Source: UBA10649 sp963842725 (GTDB lineage: Bacteria; Actinomycetota; Actinomycetes; S36-B12). From it: DNA of 64,000 bases. The number at the start of each line of letters is the position of its first letter. Position 1 is the stretch's first letter. The stretch lies in contig CAWJHN010000004.1 of the NCBI GenBank assembly GCA_963842725.1, forward strand, positions 682,001 to 746,000, in the 5' to 3' direction. Under the pieces are notes generated by a model. That model was not told the DNA's origin, made no database searches, and saw only the letters and a list, made by a program, of their open reading frames with translations. The translations under genes and the position numbers were made by a program. This document shows positions 34,501 to 41,889 of the stretch, one piece after another.

Positions 34501-34651
34501 CGTCGACAAGGACCGGACGAGCGCCAAGGGCCGCTACCGCTTCGTGGTCAAGAAGGTGCGCCCGACGGGAGCCGGCACGTTCCGCGTGCTCGTGGTCCGC
34601 AAGGGGGCCGTGGTCGGCGTCAGCCCGGAGTTCACCGTCGTCGTGCAGTGA
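31520..34651 (+). CDS. Secreted N-acetylmuramoyl-L-alanine amidase fused to a SpoIID/LytB domain
   Basis: A 1043-residue exported protein. After a signal peptide (residues 1-30) and an Asp-rich region comes an amidase_2/PGRP domain (about 219-420; zinc ligands likely in AAFIHHTVS and GGHGDIGATSCPG). A FlgD-like Ig segment follows (LNDAGQPVPPGDYSVTV), then a SpoIID/LytB region (about 535-930; FGHGVGMSQWGAYGMA, then AAAQQAQVLAARTYAL). An Ala-Pro linker and a C-terminal beta domain end the protein. Amidases remove peptide stems and SpoIID proteins cleave denuded glycans, so the two activities could act in sequence. GTG 31520 has a TGAGGAGA site 7 nt upstream; the in-frame ATG at 31457 lies in the likely promoter. 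Confidence 0.9.
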   Translation: MTVRRSVVAILVPTVVLAGLALPVLGMGSTGDGSALRDRPSVGGSEQEIPLSGLDTEVVRSSAVALAAMAAVAAPAAAGADLDPVIATRAIDTKPFGLVGIATEAPLPEGSRVLVRVRESGAWSAWTQLGIHDDHAPDEGTAEASDARHGTDPLLTDSADGVQVRIDTPGGEAVDEPMVVLLDSPVTPEDGDLPMPDDVDASAPISTVAAATASAPMPPIITRAMWGADESLRSRGASYSGTIKAAFIHHTVSTNAYTPEEAATQVRNLYRWFTKGLRYSDMGYNFLIDRFGRLYEGRGGGMDQAVIGGHTAGFNVDTFAVSAIGDFRAFAPAPAEQAAINESLASLIAWKLSLSQRDPNGSTVLTSNSGAGTSRYAAGQAATALVVGGHGDIGATSCPGAVLSAQIPAIRAMAASKMGVTMLNPSVAAAVPWGAPEPVVVTASTTAPLAWGMTVRSKCGEVVRTLAGQQPEGSPLSIGWDKLNDAGQPVPPGDYSVTVTGANGADGTYPWTGSARVLSTVDSPPDPCGPPEAFSVVGAGFGHGVGMSQWGAYGMAKAGYDATGIVTHYYSGTTVTPVQDDMDARINLLYQVSGAKVRSEALEAGGGAIEVTVGPNVTVGGPADEFRFSVNGASVGVQRVSGGQNTDLGTAPSVTVRWAGTRTPGAAAGGATQLNVVGPSSSLDSTGHRYRYGLVEVLPVSTSGGVRLNVVNSVRIHDEYLYGISEVSSSWPAAAQQAQVLAARTYALSKVGRGVRQACGCHMDDGGGPYYDQTFTGWIKATSAKGDKWVDNVNATRASDTAGFAILFDGKPISAFYSSSSGGATQSAKDVWGGSLPYAVSVPDPWMAHEDNPNRAWTVSVPQATMAQAFGVGAVSKVEVIERFASGAAKTVAATLIDGSVVTRTGNQFQSALRLKSSFVTSVGGNGVVAPAPAPAPAPAPAPPTVRQRTVSLLTPTAVTVGSGSRYVVAGVVRPAKAKLKAWRQKLVNGQWQTVDKDRTSAKGRYRFVVKKVRPTGAGTFRVLVVRKGAVVGVSPEFTVVVQ

Positions 34652-35363
34652 TGCCCTCCTGCTCGGCCACGACCGCGTCGGCGCCGCCCCCCGACACCAT
34701 GACGGTCGAGGCGTTCGCCGCCAGCGGCACTGCGAGAGCGCACAGCCAGTCGTCGGCCGGGTCCGTGCTCTCGCGGACCAGGAGCCGGCCGCCCGGCCCC
34801 AGGCCGTACTCGGTCGCGCGCTCCCGGGCCAGCGCGAGGAGGCCGTCGTGGCTCAGGAGCGTCCCGTCGGCCCGGACGAGGGCGGGCGACGTCGGGGCGG
34901 GTGGCTCGAACAGGTAGGCGTCCGGCTGCTGACGCACGGCGATCGTCGCGTCGGTGACTCCGGCGGGCAGCGCGCCCTCGATGGGCAGTCCGAAGGGATG
35001 GAGCGAGACGACGATCCGGGGTCGATCCGCCGACTGCCCGGGGCCCTCGAGGCGGTCGACCACGGTCACCACCAGTTCCGCGGCGGGGTCGTGGGCGTCG
35101 ATCACGACGACGCACCCGGCCGTCCAGACGCCCCCGCACCACACGGTGCGCTGCCAGTGCAGCGGCAGGTCGAGGGCGACCACGGCACCGGGCTCGAGCG
35201 CGTACTCGTCGCGCAGGGCGTTGGCGATCTTGGCGGCGGCGTTCTCCACGGACGTCGCCGACAGCTCCGAGCGCTCACGGCGGTCGACATCGACGAAGGT
35301 CACCAGGGGCAGGCCGCCAGACGCGCGCTTGCGGGCGCCCAGCATCGACCACACGTCGGCCAC
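34632..35363 (-). CDS. TIGR03089 family protein (AMP-ligase N-terminal-like)
   Basis: A 243-residue actinobacterial protein matching the TIGR03089 family, which resembles a shortened N-terminal part of acyl-CoA synthetases (RSELSATSVENAAAKIANAL, PLHWQRTVWCGGVWTAGCVVV) without the catalytic AMP-binding motifs. Function is unknown. It is the counterpart of mycobacterial Rv3268, also near an LCP gene. Its 3' end overlaps the convergent amidase gene by 20 nt. Confidence 0.85.
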   Translation of the reverse strand: MADVWSMLGARKRASGGLPLVTFVDVDRRERSELSATSVENAAAKIANALRDEYALEPGAVVALDLPLHWQRTVWCGGVWTAGCVVVIDAHDPAAELVVTVVDRLEGPGQSADRPRIVVSLHPFGLPIEGALPAGVTDATIAVRQQPDAYLFEPPAPTSPALVRADGTLLSHDGLLALARERATEYGLGPGGRLLVRESTDPADDWLCALAVPLAANASTVMVSGGGADAVVAEQEGITARRR

Positions 35364-35369
35364 GCCGTC

Positions 35370-35375
35370 ACGATA
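35370..35375 (-). promoter_or_regulatory. -10 element TATCGT of the leaderless TIGR03089 gene
   Basis: On the - strand TATCGT is followed by 6 nt and GTG 35363. The 38-nt gap to the divergent guanylyltransferase gene must hold both promoters. Confidence 0.55.
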
Positions 35376-35401
35376 CCCAGCGCGTGTGGGACGCTAGCCG
35401 G

Positions 35402-36478
35402 GTGACTGAAGCCGTCCTGCTCGTCGGAGGGCAGGGAACCCGCCTGCGTCCGCTCACCGTCCATACGCCCAAGCCCATGCTGCCGGTGGCGGGGGTGCCG
35501 TTCACGGTCCACCAGATCACCCGGGCGCGCGACGCAGGCGTGACGCGGATCGTGCTCGCCACGTCCTACCGCGCCGACGTGTTCCGGGCGTTCCTGGACG
35601 ACAACGACCTCGGGATCGAGATCGTGATCGCCACCGAGGACGAGCCACTCGGCACGGGCGGCGCGATCCGGCACGCGCTGCCCTACCTCGACAGCGGCCC
35701 CGACGAGCCGGTGCTGGTCTTCAACGGCGACGTCCTCACCGGGCTCGACATCGCCAGGCTGGTGGCGCACCATCGGGCGACGCAGAGCGATGTCACGATC
35801 TACCTGACGCCGGTCGAGGATCCGCGGGCCTACGGCCTGGTGCCCACCGACCAGCATGGGCGCGTCACGGCCTTCCTCGAGAAGCCGACCAATGACGACG
35901 AGATCGTCACCAACAACATCAACGCCGGCTGCTACGTGTTCCGCAGACGCCTGATCGACGCCATCCCGTCGGGTCGCCCGGTGTCCGTCGAGCGCGAGAC
36001 GTTCCCCGGTCTGCTGTCCGATGGCGCACTGGTCACCGGCGTCGTCGACAGCGGCTACTGGCTCGACCTCGGCACGCCCCTGTCGTTCGTGCAGGGCTCC
36101 CGCGACCTCGTGCTGGGCATCGCGCCGTCCCCGGCGGTGCCGGCCTGCGGCGACTTCCTCGCGCTTCCCGGCTCGCAGATCGCGCCCGACGCCAACGTGC
36201 ACAGCGGAAGCGTCATCGGCCGTGGCGCGACCGTCGGGTCGCGAGCGGTCGTCAACGGAGCGGTGGTCTTCGACGACGCGGTCATCGAGGACGGCGCGCA
36301 CGTCATCGACAGCATCGTCGGCGTCGGGGCCCGCGTCGGTCGCGGGACGGTGCTGCGTGGGGCAGTCATCGGCGACGGGGCCGTGATCGGCGCCGGAAAC
36401 GAGCTCCTGCAGGGGGTCCGCGTGTGGCCGGATGCCCGGGTGTCCGATGGCTCCATCCGCTTCTCCGCCGAGCCCTGA
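35402..36478 (+). CDS. Mannose-1-phosphate guanylyltransferase-like nucleotidyltransferase
   Basis: A 358-residue enzyme: an N-terminal nucleotidyltransferase domain (VLLVGGQGTRLRPLTVHTPKPMLP, FNGDVLTGLD, FLEKPTNDDEIVTNNINAG) and a C-terminal left-handed beta-helix of hexapeptide repeats (about residues 255-350). Size and position match mycobacterial Rv3264c, which makes GDP-mannose. With manA and manB in this window it would complete the path from fructose 6-phosphate. The start is uncertain: GTG 35402 has no ribosome site, and the in-frame GTG 35384 lies 6 nt after a weak GATACC hexamer. Confidence 0.88.
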   Translation: MTEAVLLVGGQGTRLRPLTVHTPKPMLPVAGVPFTVHQITRARDAGVTRIVLATSYRADVFRAFLDDNDLGIEIVIATEDEPLGTGGAIRHALPYLDSGPDEPVLVFNGDVLTGLDIARLVAHHRATQSDVTIYLTPVEDPRAYGLVPTDQHGRVTAFLEKPTNDDEIVTNNINAGCYVFRRRLIDAIPSGRPVSVERETFPGLLSDGALVTGVVDSGYWLDLGTPLSFVQGSRDLVLGIAPSPAVPACGDFLALPGSQIAPDANVHSGSVIGRGATVGSRAVVNGAVVFDDAVIEDGAHVIDSIVGVGARVGRGTVLRGAVIGDGAVIGAGNELLQGVRVWPDARVSDGSIRFSAEP

Positions 36479-37391
36479 CCTGCACCGCGACCTCGAGGCG
36501 CCCTTTCGCATCGACGTCGCGGCGGTCCTCGGGTCGTTCGGCCGCGGTCGCCGCGACCCGGCCATGCACGTCGAGGCCGATGGGACGATCTGGCGAACCA
36601 CCCGGACGCCCTCCGGGGCGGCAACCCTGCGAATCGCGGCGAGTGGTGCCGGACTGACCCTGTCGGCGTGGGGCCCGGGATCGGAATGGGCGCTGGACGC
36701 GGCGCCCTCGCTGCTCGGTTTCGAGGATGATCCGGCCGGCTTCGACGGCGCCGCGCTGCCCACGTCCCTGACGGCGACGTGGCGGCACTACGCGAACCGC
36801 TGGCGCGTGCCGCGCAGTCGCCGGGTGGTCGAGGCGATGGTGATCGCGACACTCGAGCAGAAGGTGACCGGCGTGCAGTCACGACGGGCGTGGCAGTCCA
36901 TGCTGCAGGGCATCGGCGAGACGGCACCCGGTCCCACCCCGCGACCCATGCGCGTGTTCCCGGATCCGGCAGCGATCCGCCGGGTCCCGTCGTGGACTTG
37001 GCACGCCTGGGGAGTCGGCCCGCATCAGTCGGCGACGATCCTTCGCGTGGCGCAGGCCGCCGGCCGGCTGGAGGAGTGCGTCACCCTGCCGGCGCACGAG
37101 GCGGCCCGCCGCATGGGGTCCATCGTCGGCGTGGGCCCCTGGACGGTCGCCGAGACCGCCCAGCGCGCGCTGGGGGATCCCGATGCCGTCTCGTTCGGCG
37201 ACTTCCACCTGGCAGAGGCGGTCGAATACGCGTTCACCGGTCGCAGCGGCGGGACGGACGAGGGGATGGCCGAGCTCCTCGCCCCGTTCGCCGGTCACCG
37301 CTACCGCGTCCAGCGGATCGTCGAATTGTCCGGGATCGTGCGGCCGCCCAGGGGTGCCCGCATGACGATCGCGGACCATCGCGGGCGCTGA
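36447..37391 (+). CDS. DNA-3-methyladenine glycosylase family protein (AlkA-like, HhH-GPD)
   Basis: A 314-residue base-excision repair protein. The helix-hairpin-helix VGVGPWTVAETAQRALG and the following SFGDFHLAEA (about residues 226-256) match the HhH-GPD superfamily, with the aspartate of GDF at the catalytic position. The N-terminal 100 residues resemble the AlkA N-terminal domain. The start overlaps the guanylyltransferase gene; ATG 36447 or 36432 are both possible, and no later start keeps the conserved N-terminus. It ends 2 nt from the convergent fbiB. Confidence 0.83.
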   Translation: MAPSASPPSPDLHRDLEAPFRIDVAAVLGSFGRGRRDPAMHVEADGTIWRTTRTPSGAATLRIAASGAGLTLSAWGPGSEWALDAAPSLLGFEDDPAGFDGAALPTSLTATWRHYANRWRVPRSRRVVEAMVIATLEQKVTGVQSRRAWQSMLQGIGETAPGPTPRPMRVFPDPAAIRRVPSWTWHAWGVGPHQSATILRVAQAAGRLEECVTLPAHEAARRMGSIVGVGPWTVAETAQRALGDPDAVSFGDFHLAEAVEYAFTGRSGGTDEGMAELLAPFAGHRYRVQRIVELSGIVRPPRGARMTIADHRGR

Positions 37392-37393
37392 GG

Positions 37394-38752
37394 TCAGATG
37401 TTCCGGACGAATCGCTCCGGTGCGCGGTCGGTCCGCGTCGGCGCGCCTGCTGCCGGTCGACCGACGGCCACGGCGCCGAGCGGCTGCCAGGTCGCCGGTA
37501 GGACCAGTGCCGCGCGGACGGTCTCCGCGCAGAACATCGTCGACGAGATCCACGCCGAGCCCCAGCCGTCGGCGGCCAAGGCGATCATCAGGTTCTGCAC
37601 CGCGGCGCCGCCCGCCACCATGAACAGGTCTCGCTCCGCGCGGGCACGCGACGGATCGGGGTAGTCGTGGGCGCTGCCCTCGAGCGCCATGAAGGGCAGC
37701 ACGACGGCGGGGGCGGTGCGCAGGAGGTCGCCCCGTCGCAGCCGCCGGGCGACCGCGTCGTCGTCGTAGCCGTCGAGGGTGCGCAGGTCCGACCGCCACT
37801 GCTCCGCCATCGCGTCCAGGAGCGCATCGCGCCGGGCCCGGTCGCGCAGCACGACGAACCGCCACGGCTCGCTGTGGTGGGGTGCCGGAGCGGACACGGC
37901 CACCGACACCGCCGCCGTGATGGCGGCGTCGGGCACGGCCTCGTCGGTGAACGACCGGATGGTGCGGCGCGCGAGCGGGGCATCGCGTCGGCCGGCGGCG
38001 AGCGCCTCCGCCGTCCCGAGGGTGAACAGGTCCTCGTCGAGTGGTCGCACGATCGCCGCGGCCCCGGGACCGTCGGACTCGGTCACGACCTGCGCCAGGC
38101 CGCGCACCACCGCCACCGGGCTCCCGCCGATCTTCCCCTTGACCAGGTCGGTCGCCGCCGCGACCTCGTCGGCGGTGGCGACGATCGTCATCTCCAGCGT
38201 GCGGCCGAAGCCGTCGACCCGCCCGGTGTGGTCGTCCAGCGGCGCGATGCCCGCTGCTCCGATCGCGACGTCCGTGACCCCCATGCGCCAGGGTCGGCCC
38301 ATCGTGTCGGTGATGACGACACCTACCGTGATCTCGTGGGCGGCGGCGATGGCCGCACGAAGGCCACGGGCGGAGGCGTCGGGATCCACCGGCAGCAGGA
38401 CGACCTGCCCGGCCTCGACGTTGCTCGCGTCGACGCCGGCCGCCGCCATGACCAGGCCGTGCCGCGTCTGGACGATGCGCGTGGTGCCGCGCGGCGTGCG
38501 CTTCGTCGCGACGACGCGGACGGTCTCGGCGTCGATCGCCTCGTCTCGCGAGTCGGCCACCACGATTCGCCCCTCCGCCTTGGCGACGATCTTGCTGGTC
38601 ACCACGACGATGTCGCCGTCGCGCACGCCGGTGGTGCCATCCGCCCAACGGGTCGTCTCGATGGCGTGCGCGATCATCGAACCGAGATCGTCGCCCTGCC
38701 GGACGACCGGCAGCCCCTCGACGGCCGCGACCTGGAGCACTGCCCGGCTCAT
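37394..38752 (-). CDS. fbiB: Bifunctional coenzyme F420 biosynthesis protein FbiB
   Basis: A 452-residue two-domain enzyme. Residues 1-250 are the CofE-type gamma-glutamyl ligase (DGDIVVVTSKIVAKAEGR, VGVVITDTMGRPWR). Residues 250-452 are an FMN-binding nitroreductase-like domain (SEPWRFVVLRDRARRD, GGAAVQNLMIALAADGWGSAW). It adds the polyglutamate tail to F420-0 and reduces the dehydro intermediate. ATG 38752 overlaps the fbiA stop (ATGA); the long open frame continuing upstream through fbiA is an overlap artefact. Confidence 0.94.
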   Translation of the reverse strand: MSRAVLQVAAVEGLPVVRQGDDLGSMIAHAIETTRWADGTTGVRDGDIVVVTSKIVAKAEGRIVVADSRDEAIDAETVRVVATKRTPRGTTRIVQTRHGLVMAAAGVDASNVEAGQVVLLPVDPDASARGLRAAIAAAHEITVGVVITDTMGRPWRMGVTDVAIGAAGIAPLDDHTGRVDGFGRTLEMTIVATADEVAAATDLVKGKIGGSPVAVVRGLAQVVTESDGPGAAAIVRPLDEDLFTLGTAEALAAGRRDAPLARRTIRSFTDEAVPDAAITAAVSVAVSAPAPHHSEPWRFVVLRDRARRDALLDAMAEQWRSDLRTLDGYDDDAVARRLRRGDLLRTAPAVVLPFMALEGSAHDYPDPSRARAERDLFMVAGGAAVQNLMIALAADGWGSAWISSTMFCAETVRAALVLPATWQPLGAVAVGRPAAGAPTRTDRAPERFVRNI

Positions 38753-39762
38753 CGCGCGGCGCGCGCCGACTCGGCCATATCGAGGCAGGCCGCCGCGATC
38801 GCGGACGTGGCCGCCAGGTCGGTCATCATCGCCGGGACGGCCCGGCACATCAGGCCCAGGTCGAGCACCTCGTCGACGCTCGCCTCGTCGGATGCGTCGA
38901 CGATCCACCCGTCGATGAGGCCCCCACCGGCTCGCGCGCCGTAGTGCCCGGCCACGGCCGCCGCCGTCGTCTCGATCCCCATCGCCGCCAGGCAGGCATC
39001 GGCCATGCCCCGCACCGGCGCACCGCCGACGATCGGTGACACGCCGATGACCGGAGCGGTCGTGCGGCGCACGGCGTCCGCGATCCCGGGCACCTGCAGG
39101 ATGGTGCCGATCGAAACGATCGGATTGCTCGGCGGGAAGAGCACGACGTCGGCGGTCGCGATCGCGTCGATGACCTCCGGTCCGGGTCGGGCGCTGTCGA
39201 GGCCCACGATGACGAAGCCATGCGCGGGCAGGGCCGCCCGGTAGCGGATCCACCACTCCTGGAAGTGGATGGCCGTACGCAGGCGCGAGCCGTCGGGGGC
39301 CGTGGCGCCATCGGGTTCGTCGACGATGACGTGGGTCTCGGCTCGCTCGTCCGACATCGGGAGCAGGCGGACGCCGGGCCGCCAGTGGTCGCACAGGGCC
39401 GCGGTGACCTCGGTGAGGGTGTATCCGGCCGCGAGGGACTGGGTCCGGACCAGGTGGGTGGCGATGTCCTTGTCGCCCAGGCCGAACCAGGTCGGCTCGA
39501 CGCCGTACGCGGCGAGCTCGTCCTTGACGGTGAAGGTCTCGCCTTCGCGACCCCAGCCGCGCTCCTCGCTGATGCCGTTGCCGAGGGTGTACATCACCGT
39601 GTCGAGGTCGGGGCACACGCGCAACCCGTGCACCCAGATGTCGTCGCCCGTGTTGCCGATGACCGTGATCTGCGAGCCGGGGTGGGTGGTGTCGAGGTGG
39701 TGGCGAAGGCCGCGTAGGAAGCGGGCGCCGCCGATGCCGCCCGCGAGGACCGTGATGCGCAT
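38749..39762 (-). CDS. fbiA: 2-phospho-L-lactate/phosphoenolpyruvate transferase FbiA (CofD)
   Basis: A 337-residue enzyme that joins the activated three-carbon phosphate to the deazaflavin Fo. Signature regions are the N-terminal MRITVLAGGIGGARFLRGLR, TVIGNTGDDIWVHGLRVCPD and the later LFPPSNPIVSIGTIL. It forms an operon with fbiB, as in mycobacteria, so the host should make F420. Confidence 0.94.
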   Translation of the reverse strand: MRITVLAGGIGGARFLRGLRHHLDTTHPGSQITVIGNTGDDIWVHGLRVCPDLDTVMYTLGNGISEERGWGREGETFTVKDELAAYGVEPTWFGLGDKDIATHLVRTQSLAAGYTLTEVTAALCDHWRPGVRLLPMSDERAETHVIVDEPDGATAPDGSRLRTAIHFQEWWIRYRAALPAHGFVIVGLDSARPGPEVIDAIATADVVLFPPSNPIVSIGTILQVPGIADAVRRTTAPVIGVSPIVGGAPVRGMADACLAAMGIETTAAAVAGHYGARAGGGLIDGWIVDASDEASVDEVLDLGLMCRAVPAMMTDLAATSAIAAACLDMAESARAAR

Positions 39763-39785
39763 CGGGCAATCCTGTCAGACCGTGT

Positions 39786-39800
39786 CATCCGGTCCGGATG
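39786..39800. promoter_or_regulatory. Perfect 15-bp palindrome between divergent fbiA and hydrolase genes
   Basis: CATCCGG-T-CCGGATG lies 24 nt upstream of fbiA in the 157-nt divergent intergenic region. It could be an operator; no regulator can be named. The rest of the gap shows no gene. Confidence 0.35.
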
Positions 39801-39907
39801 GTCGCGGTCCGATCGACGGCGGGGGAGAGGGCGGGGCGAAGAGCCGATGACGGCGGCTGTACGCGCCCGCGATCGTGGCAAGGCCGGGATTCGGCCGTCC
39901 GGTGTCG

Positions 39908-39913
39908 CAGAAT
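39908..39913 (+). promoter_or_regulatory. -10 element CAGAAT of the leaderless hydrolase gene
   Basis: CAGAAT, then 6 nt, then ATG 39920; no ribosome-binding site is present. The hexamer departs from TANNNT at its first base, so support is weaker than for the other leaderless genes. Confidence 0.4.
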
Positions 39914-39919
39914 GTCGCC

Positions 39920-41371
39920 ATGACCGACGAGGAGCGCGCTGCCGGCGACGCCCTCGGGGATGATGCCACGGCCGAGCTACCGGTGGTCGTCGTCGCGACA
40001 CTCCCGGAACCCGACCCTGAGCCGGAGGTCGTGCCGGAGCCGGAGCCTGAGCCCGAGCCGGAGGTCGTGCCCGAGCCGGAGCCTGAGGTCGTGCCCGAGC
40101 CGGACGCCGAGCCGGACGCCGACGCCGAGCCGGAGGTCGTGCCCGAGCCGGAGCCTGCACCCGCCGCCGCGGCCGCCGGCGACGTGCGGCCGGTCGCCGC
40201 CCACGCCGCCTCCCGGCGCCGCCGACGCTGGCCGTGGGTGAGCCTCGGCCTCCTGCTCGTGGTGCTCGTCGCGGCCGCCGCTGCCGGCCTGTGGTACGTC
40301 AGCGGCCTGATCGGCGCCGGCGCCGCGGTCGACCGCGACTCTGCGGGCTTCCCGATGAGCATCGTGTCGTCCGACGACGAGCAGGTCTCGTACCAGGGGC
40401 CAAACGGCGGCTGGGACGACCAGGGCCTGATGGGCATCGCGTCGGTCCAGGGCGGATACGTCCAGACCGACGACCCGACCAGCGCGGGCTCGGGGGATGC
40501 CGCGGTCTCGACCCGCCGCCTGCTCGCGACGGTGGTGCCGCCGGCGCCCGCAGCCGGCGAGGGCGCGACGCTCGACGGCTGGTACTTCCCGCGCAACCCA
40601 CGGGTGGGACTCGGCCTGGACTACCAGGACGTGCTCTACGACAGCCCGCTGGGCCCGACGCCGGCCTGGCTGATCCCCGGAACCTCGAGCACCTGGGTGG
40701 TCTTCGTGCACGGCCGCGGCGCCACGCCGCTGGAGGGGCTGCGGATGGCGAGCACCATCAGCCCGCTGGGCCACCCGATGCTCCTGATCACCTATCGCGA
40801 CGACGCCCGGGCCGCCGCGGAGGACGGCCTGGGCAACTTCGGGGACACCGAATGGTCCGACCTGGAGGCCGCGGTCCGGTTCGCTCTCGACAACGGCGCC
40901 GAGCGGGTCGTGCTGGCGGGCGCCAGCATGGGGGGCTCCGTGGTGCTCGGCTTCCTCCAGAACTCCGAGTTGGCCGACCGGGTCGTCGGTGCCTTCCTGG
41001 ACGCGCCGGTCGCGAACTTCGCCCAGGTCGTCGAGATCGGCGGCGCGGAGATGGGCCTGCCCTCGTTCCTTACGGCGGCCGGCATGCAGGTGGCGTCGTG
41101 GCGATACGGCTTCGACTGGCCGGCCATGGACTACACGACGACAGCCGCCTCGTTCACCACGCCCATGCTGATCGTCCAGGGCACGGCGGACGACACCATT
41201 CCGATGGCCGTGGCGGCGGATTTCGCCGCAGCGGCCAATCCCGCCGTCGTGCGACTCGAGCTCTTCGAGGGCGCCGGTCACGTCATGTCGTGGAACGTCG
41301 ACCGACCCCGCTACGAGGCCCTGCTGTCCGATTTCCTGACCGAGGTCGCCGGCTCGCCCGCTGCCTCCTGA
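39920..41371 (+). CDS. Membrane-anchored alpha/beta hydrolase with an acidic Pro-Glu repeat tail
   Basis: A 483-residue protein. Residues 25-90 are a cytoplasmic low-complexity stretch of PEPE/EVV repeats, followed by a basic RRRRR stop, one transmembrane helix (about 103-128) and an exported alpha/beta hydrolase domain. The nucleophile is Ser336 in GASMGGS, the acid is probably Asp424 or Asp425 in GTADDTIP, and the base is His454 in GAGHVMSW. Substrate is unknown; serine peptidase or esterase activity toward an envelope component is possible. Confidence 0.82.
   Translation: MTDEERAAGDALGDDATAELPVVVVATLPEPDPEPEVVPEPEPEPEPEVVPEPEPEVVPEPDAEPDADAEPEVVPEPEPAPAAAAAGDVRPVAAHAASRRRRRWPWVSLGLLLVVLVAAAAAGLWYVSGLIGAGAAVDRDSAGFPMSIVSSDDEQVSYQGPNGGWDDQGLMGIASVQGGYVQTDDPTSAGSGDAAVSTRRLLATVVPPAPAAGEGATLDGWYFPRNPRVGLGLDYQDVLYDSPLGPTPAWLIPGTSSTWVVFVHGRGATPLEGLRMASTISPLGHPMLLITYRDDARAAAEDGLGNFGDTEWSDLEAAVRFALDNGAERVVLAGASMGGSVVLGFLQNSELADRVVGAFLDAPVANFAQVVEIGGAEMGLPSFLTAAGMQVASWRYGFDWPAMDYTTTAASFTTPMLIVQGTADDTIPMAVAADFAAAANPAVVRLELFEGAGHVMSWNVDRPRYEALLSDFLTEVAGSPAAS
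40018..40158 (+). repeat. Degenerate tandem repeat encoding Pro-Glu-rich segment
   Basis: Units built from GAGCCGGAGGTCGTGCC and GAGCCGGAGCCT recur in varying order within the hydrolase gene and encode PEPE and EVVP runs. The repeat length may vary between strains by slippage. Confidence 0.75.
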
Positions 41372-41456
41372 CGGGGGACACCGGAAGCGAAAATGGGGAC
41401 AAAGCCAGCCGCCACGCCGCCTTCGTGGGTAATTATTGGCTAATAAGGCCACTTTG

Positions 41457-41508
41457 TGTCCGATATGTCCGATTACCACTTGACTTGGGTAAATCACACC
41501 GGTGTAAT
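41457..41508 (+). promoter_or_regulatory. whiB promoter with upstream tandem repeats and a palindrome in the spacer
   Basis: A near-consensus housekeeping promoter, TTGACT (41480-41485), 17 nt, TGTAAT (41503-41508), precedes whiB. Two tandem 9-mers, TGTCCGATA and TGTCCGATT (41457-41474), end 5 nt before the -35. The palindrome ACACCGGTGT (41496-41505) sits in the spacer and overlaps the -10. Both are plausible regulator sites. The surrounding A/T-rich stretch is unusual for this genome. Confidence 0.65.
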
Positions 41509-41559
41509 GCGTGCGGGCGGCAGTATGCAGCCGTAGGTGGGGTCGAGGAGGTTCTTCGC

Positions 41560-41817
41560 GTGGCAGACATGGTGCTGGTGCCCTTGTCCGACGTCGAGGA
41601 GTTGGAATGGCAGGAGCGCGCACTGTGCGCGCAGACCGACCCGGAGGCGTTCTTCCCCGAGAAGGGTGGCAGCACCCGCGAGGCGAAGAAGGTCTGCCTG
41701 TCCTGCGATGTCCGGGTCGAATGCCTCGAGTACGCGCTCGGCCAGGACGAGCGCTTCGGGATCTGGGGCGGACTCTCCGAGCGTGAGCGGCGTCGTCTGA
41801 AGAAGCGCGCGGTCTGA
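41560..41817 (+). CDS. whiB2: WhiB-family iron-sulfur transcriptional regulator (WhiB2-like)
   Basis: An 85-residue Wbl protein. The four cluster-binding cysteines are Cys23, Cys46, Cys49 and Cys55, followed by the turn GIWGG (67-71) and a basic C-terminal tail (RRRLKKR). Gene context (F420 genes upstream; GT2, manB and manA downstream) matches whiB2/whmD, which affects septation and cell division. GTG 41560 follows a GAGGAGG site at 8 nt; the long open frame upstream is an overlap artefact. Confidence 0.92.
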   Translation: MADMVLVPLSDVEELEWQERALCAQTDPEAFFPEKGGSTREAKKVCLSCDVRVECLEYALGQDERFGIWGGLSERERRRLKKRAV

Positions 41818-41877
41818 CGGCTCGGAACGACGCGGTGACGCGCGGCGTGCATCGACGCCCGCCGCAGGTCCAGCACG

Positions 41878-41883
41878 TACAGT
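41878..41883 (+). promoter_or_regulatory. -10 element TACAGT of the leaderless GT2 membrane gene
   Basis: TACAGT is followed by 6 nt and GTG 41890, which is immediately followed by ATG 41893; the spacing favours the GTG. Confidence 0.6.
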
Positions 41884-41889
41884 GAACCA

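Noticed and set aside
40018..40158. Possible CRISPR-like repeat array.
   Set aside because: The units are contiguous, lack unique spacers and encode a Pro-Glu-rich protein segment.
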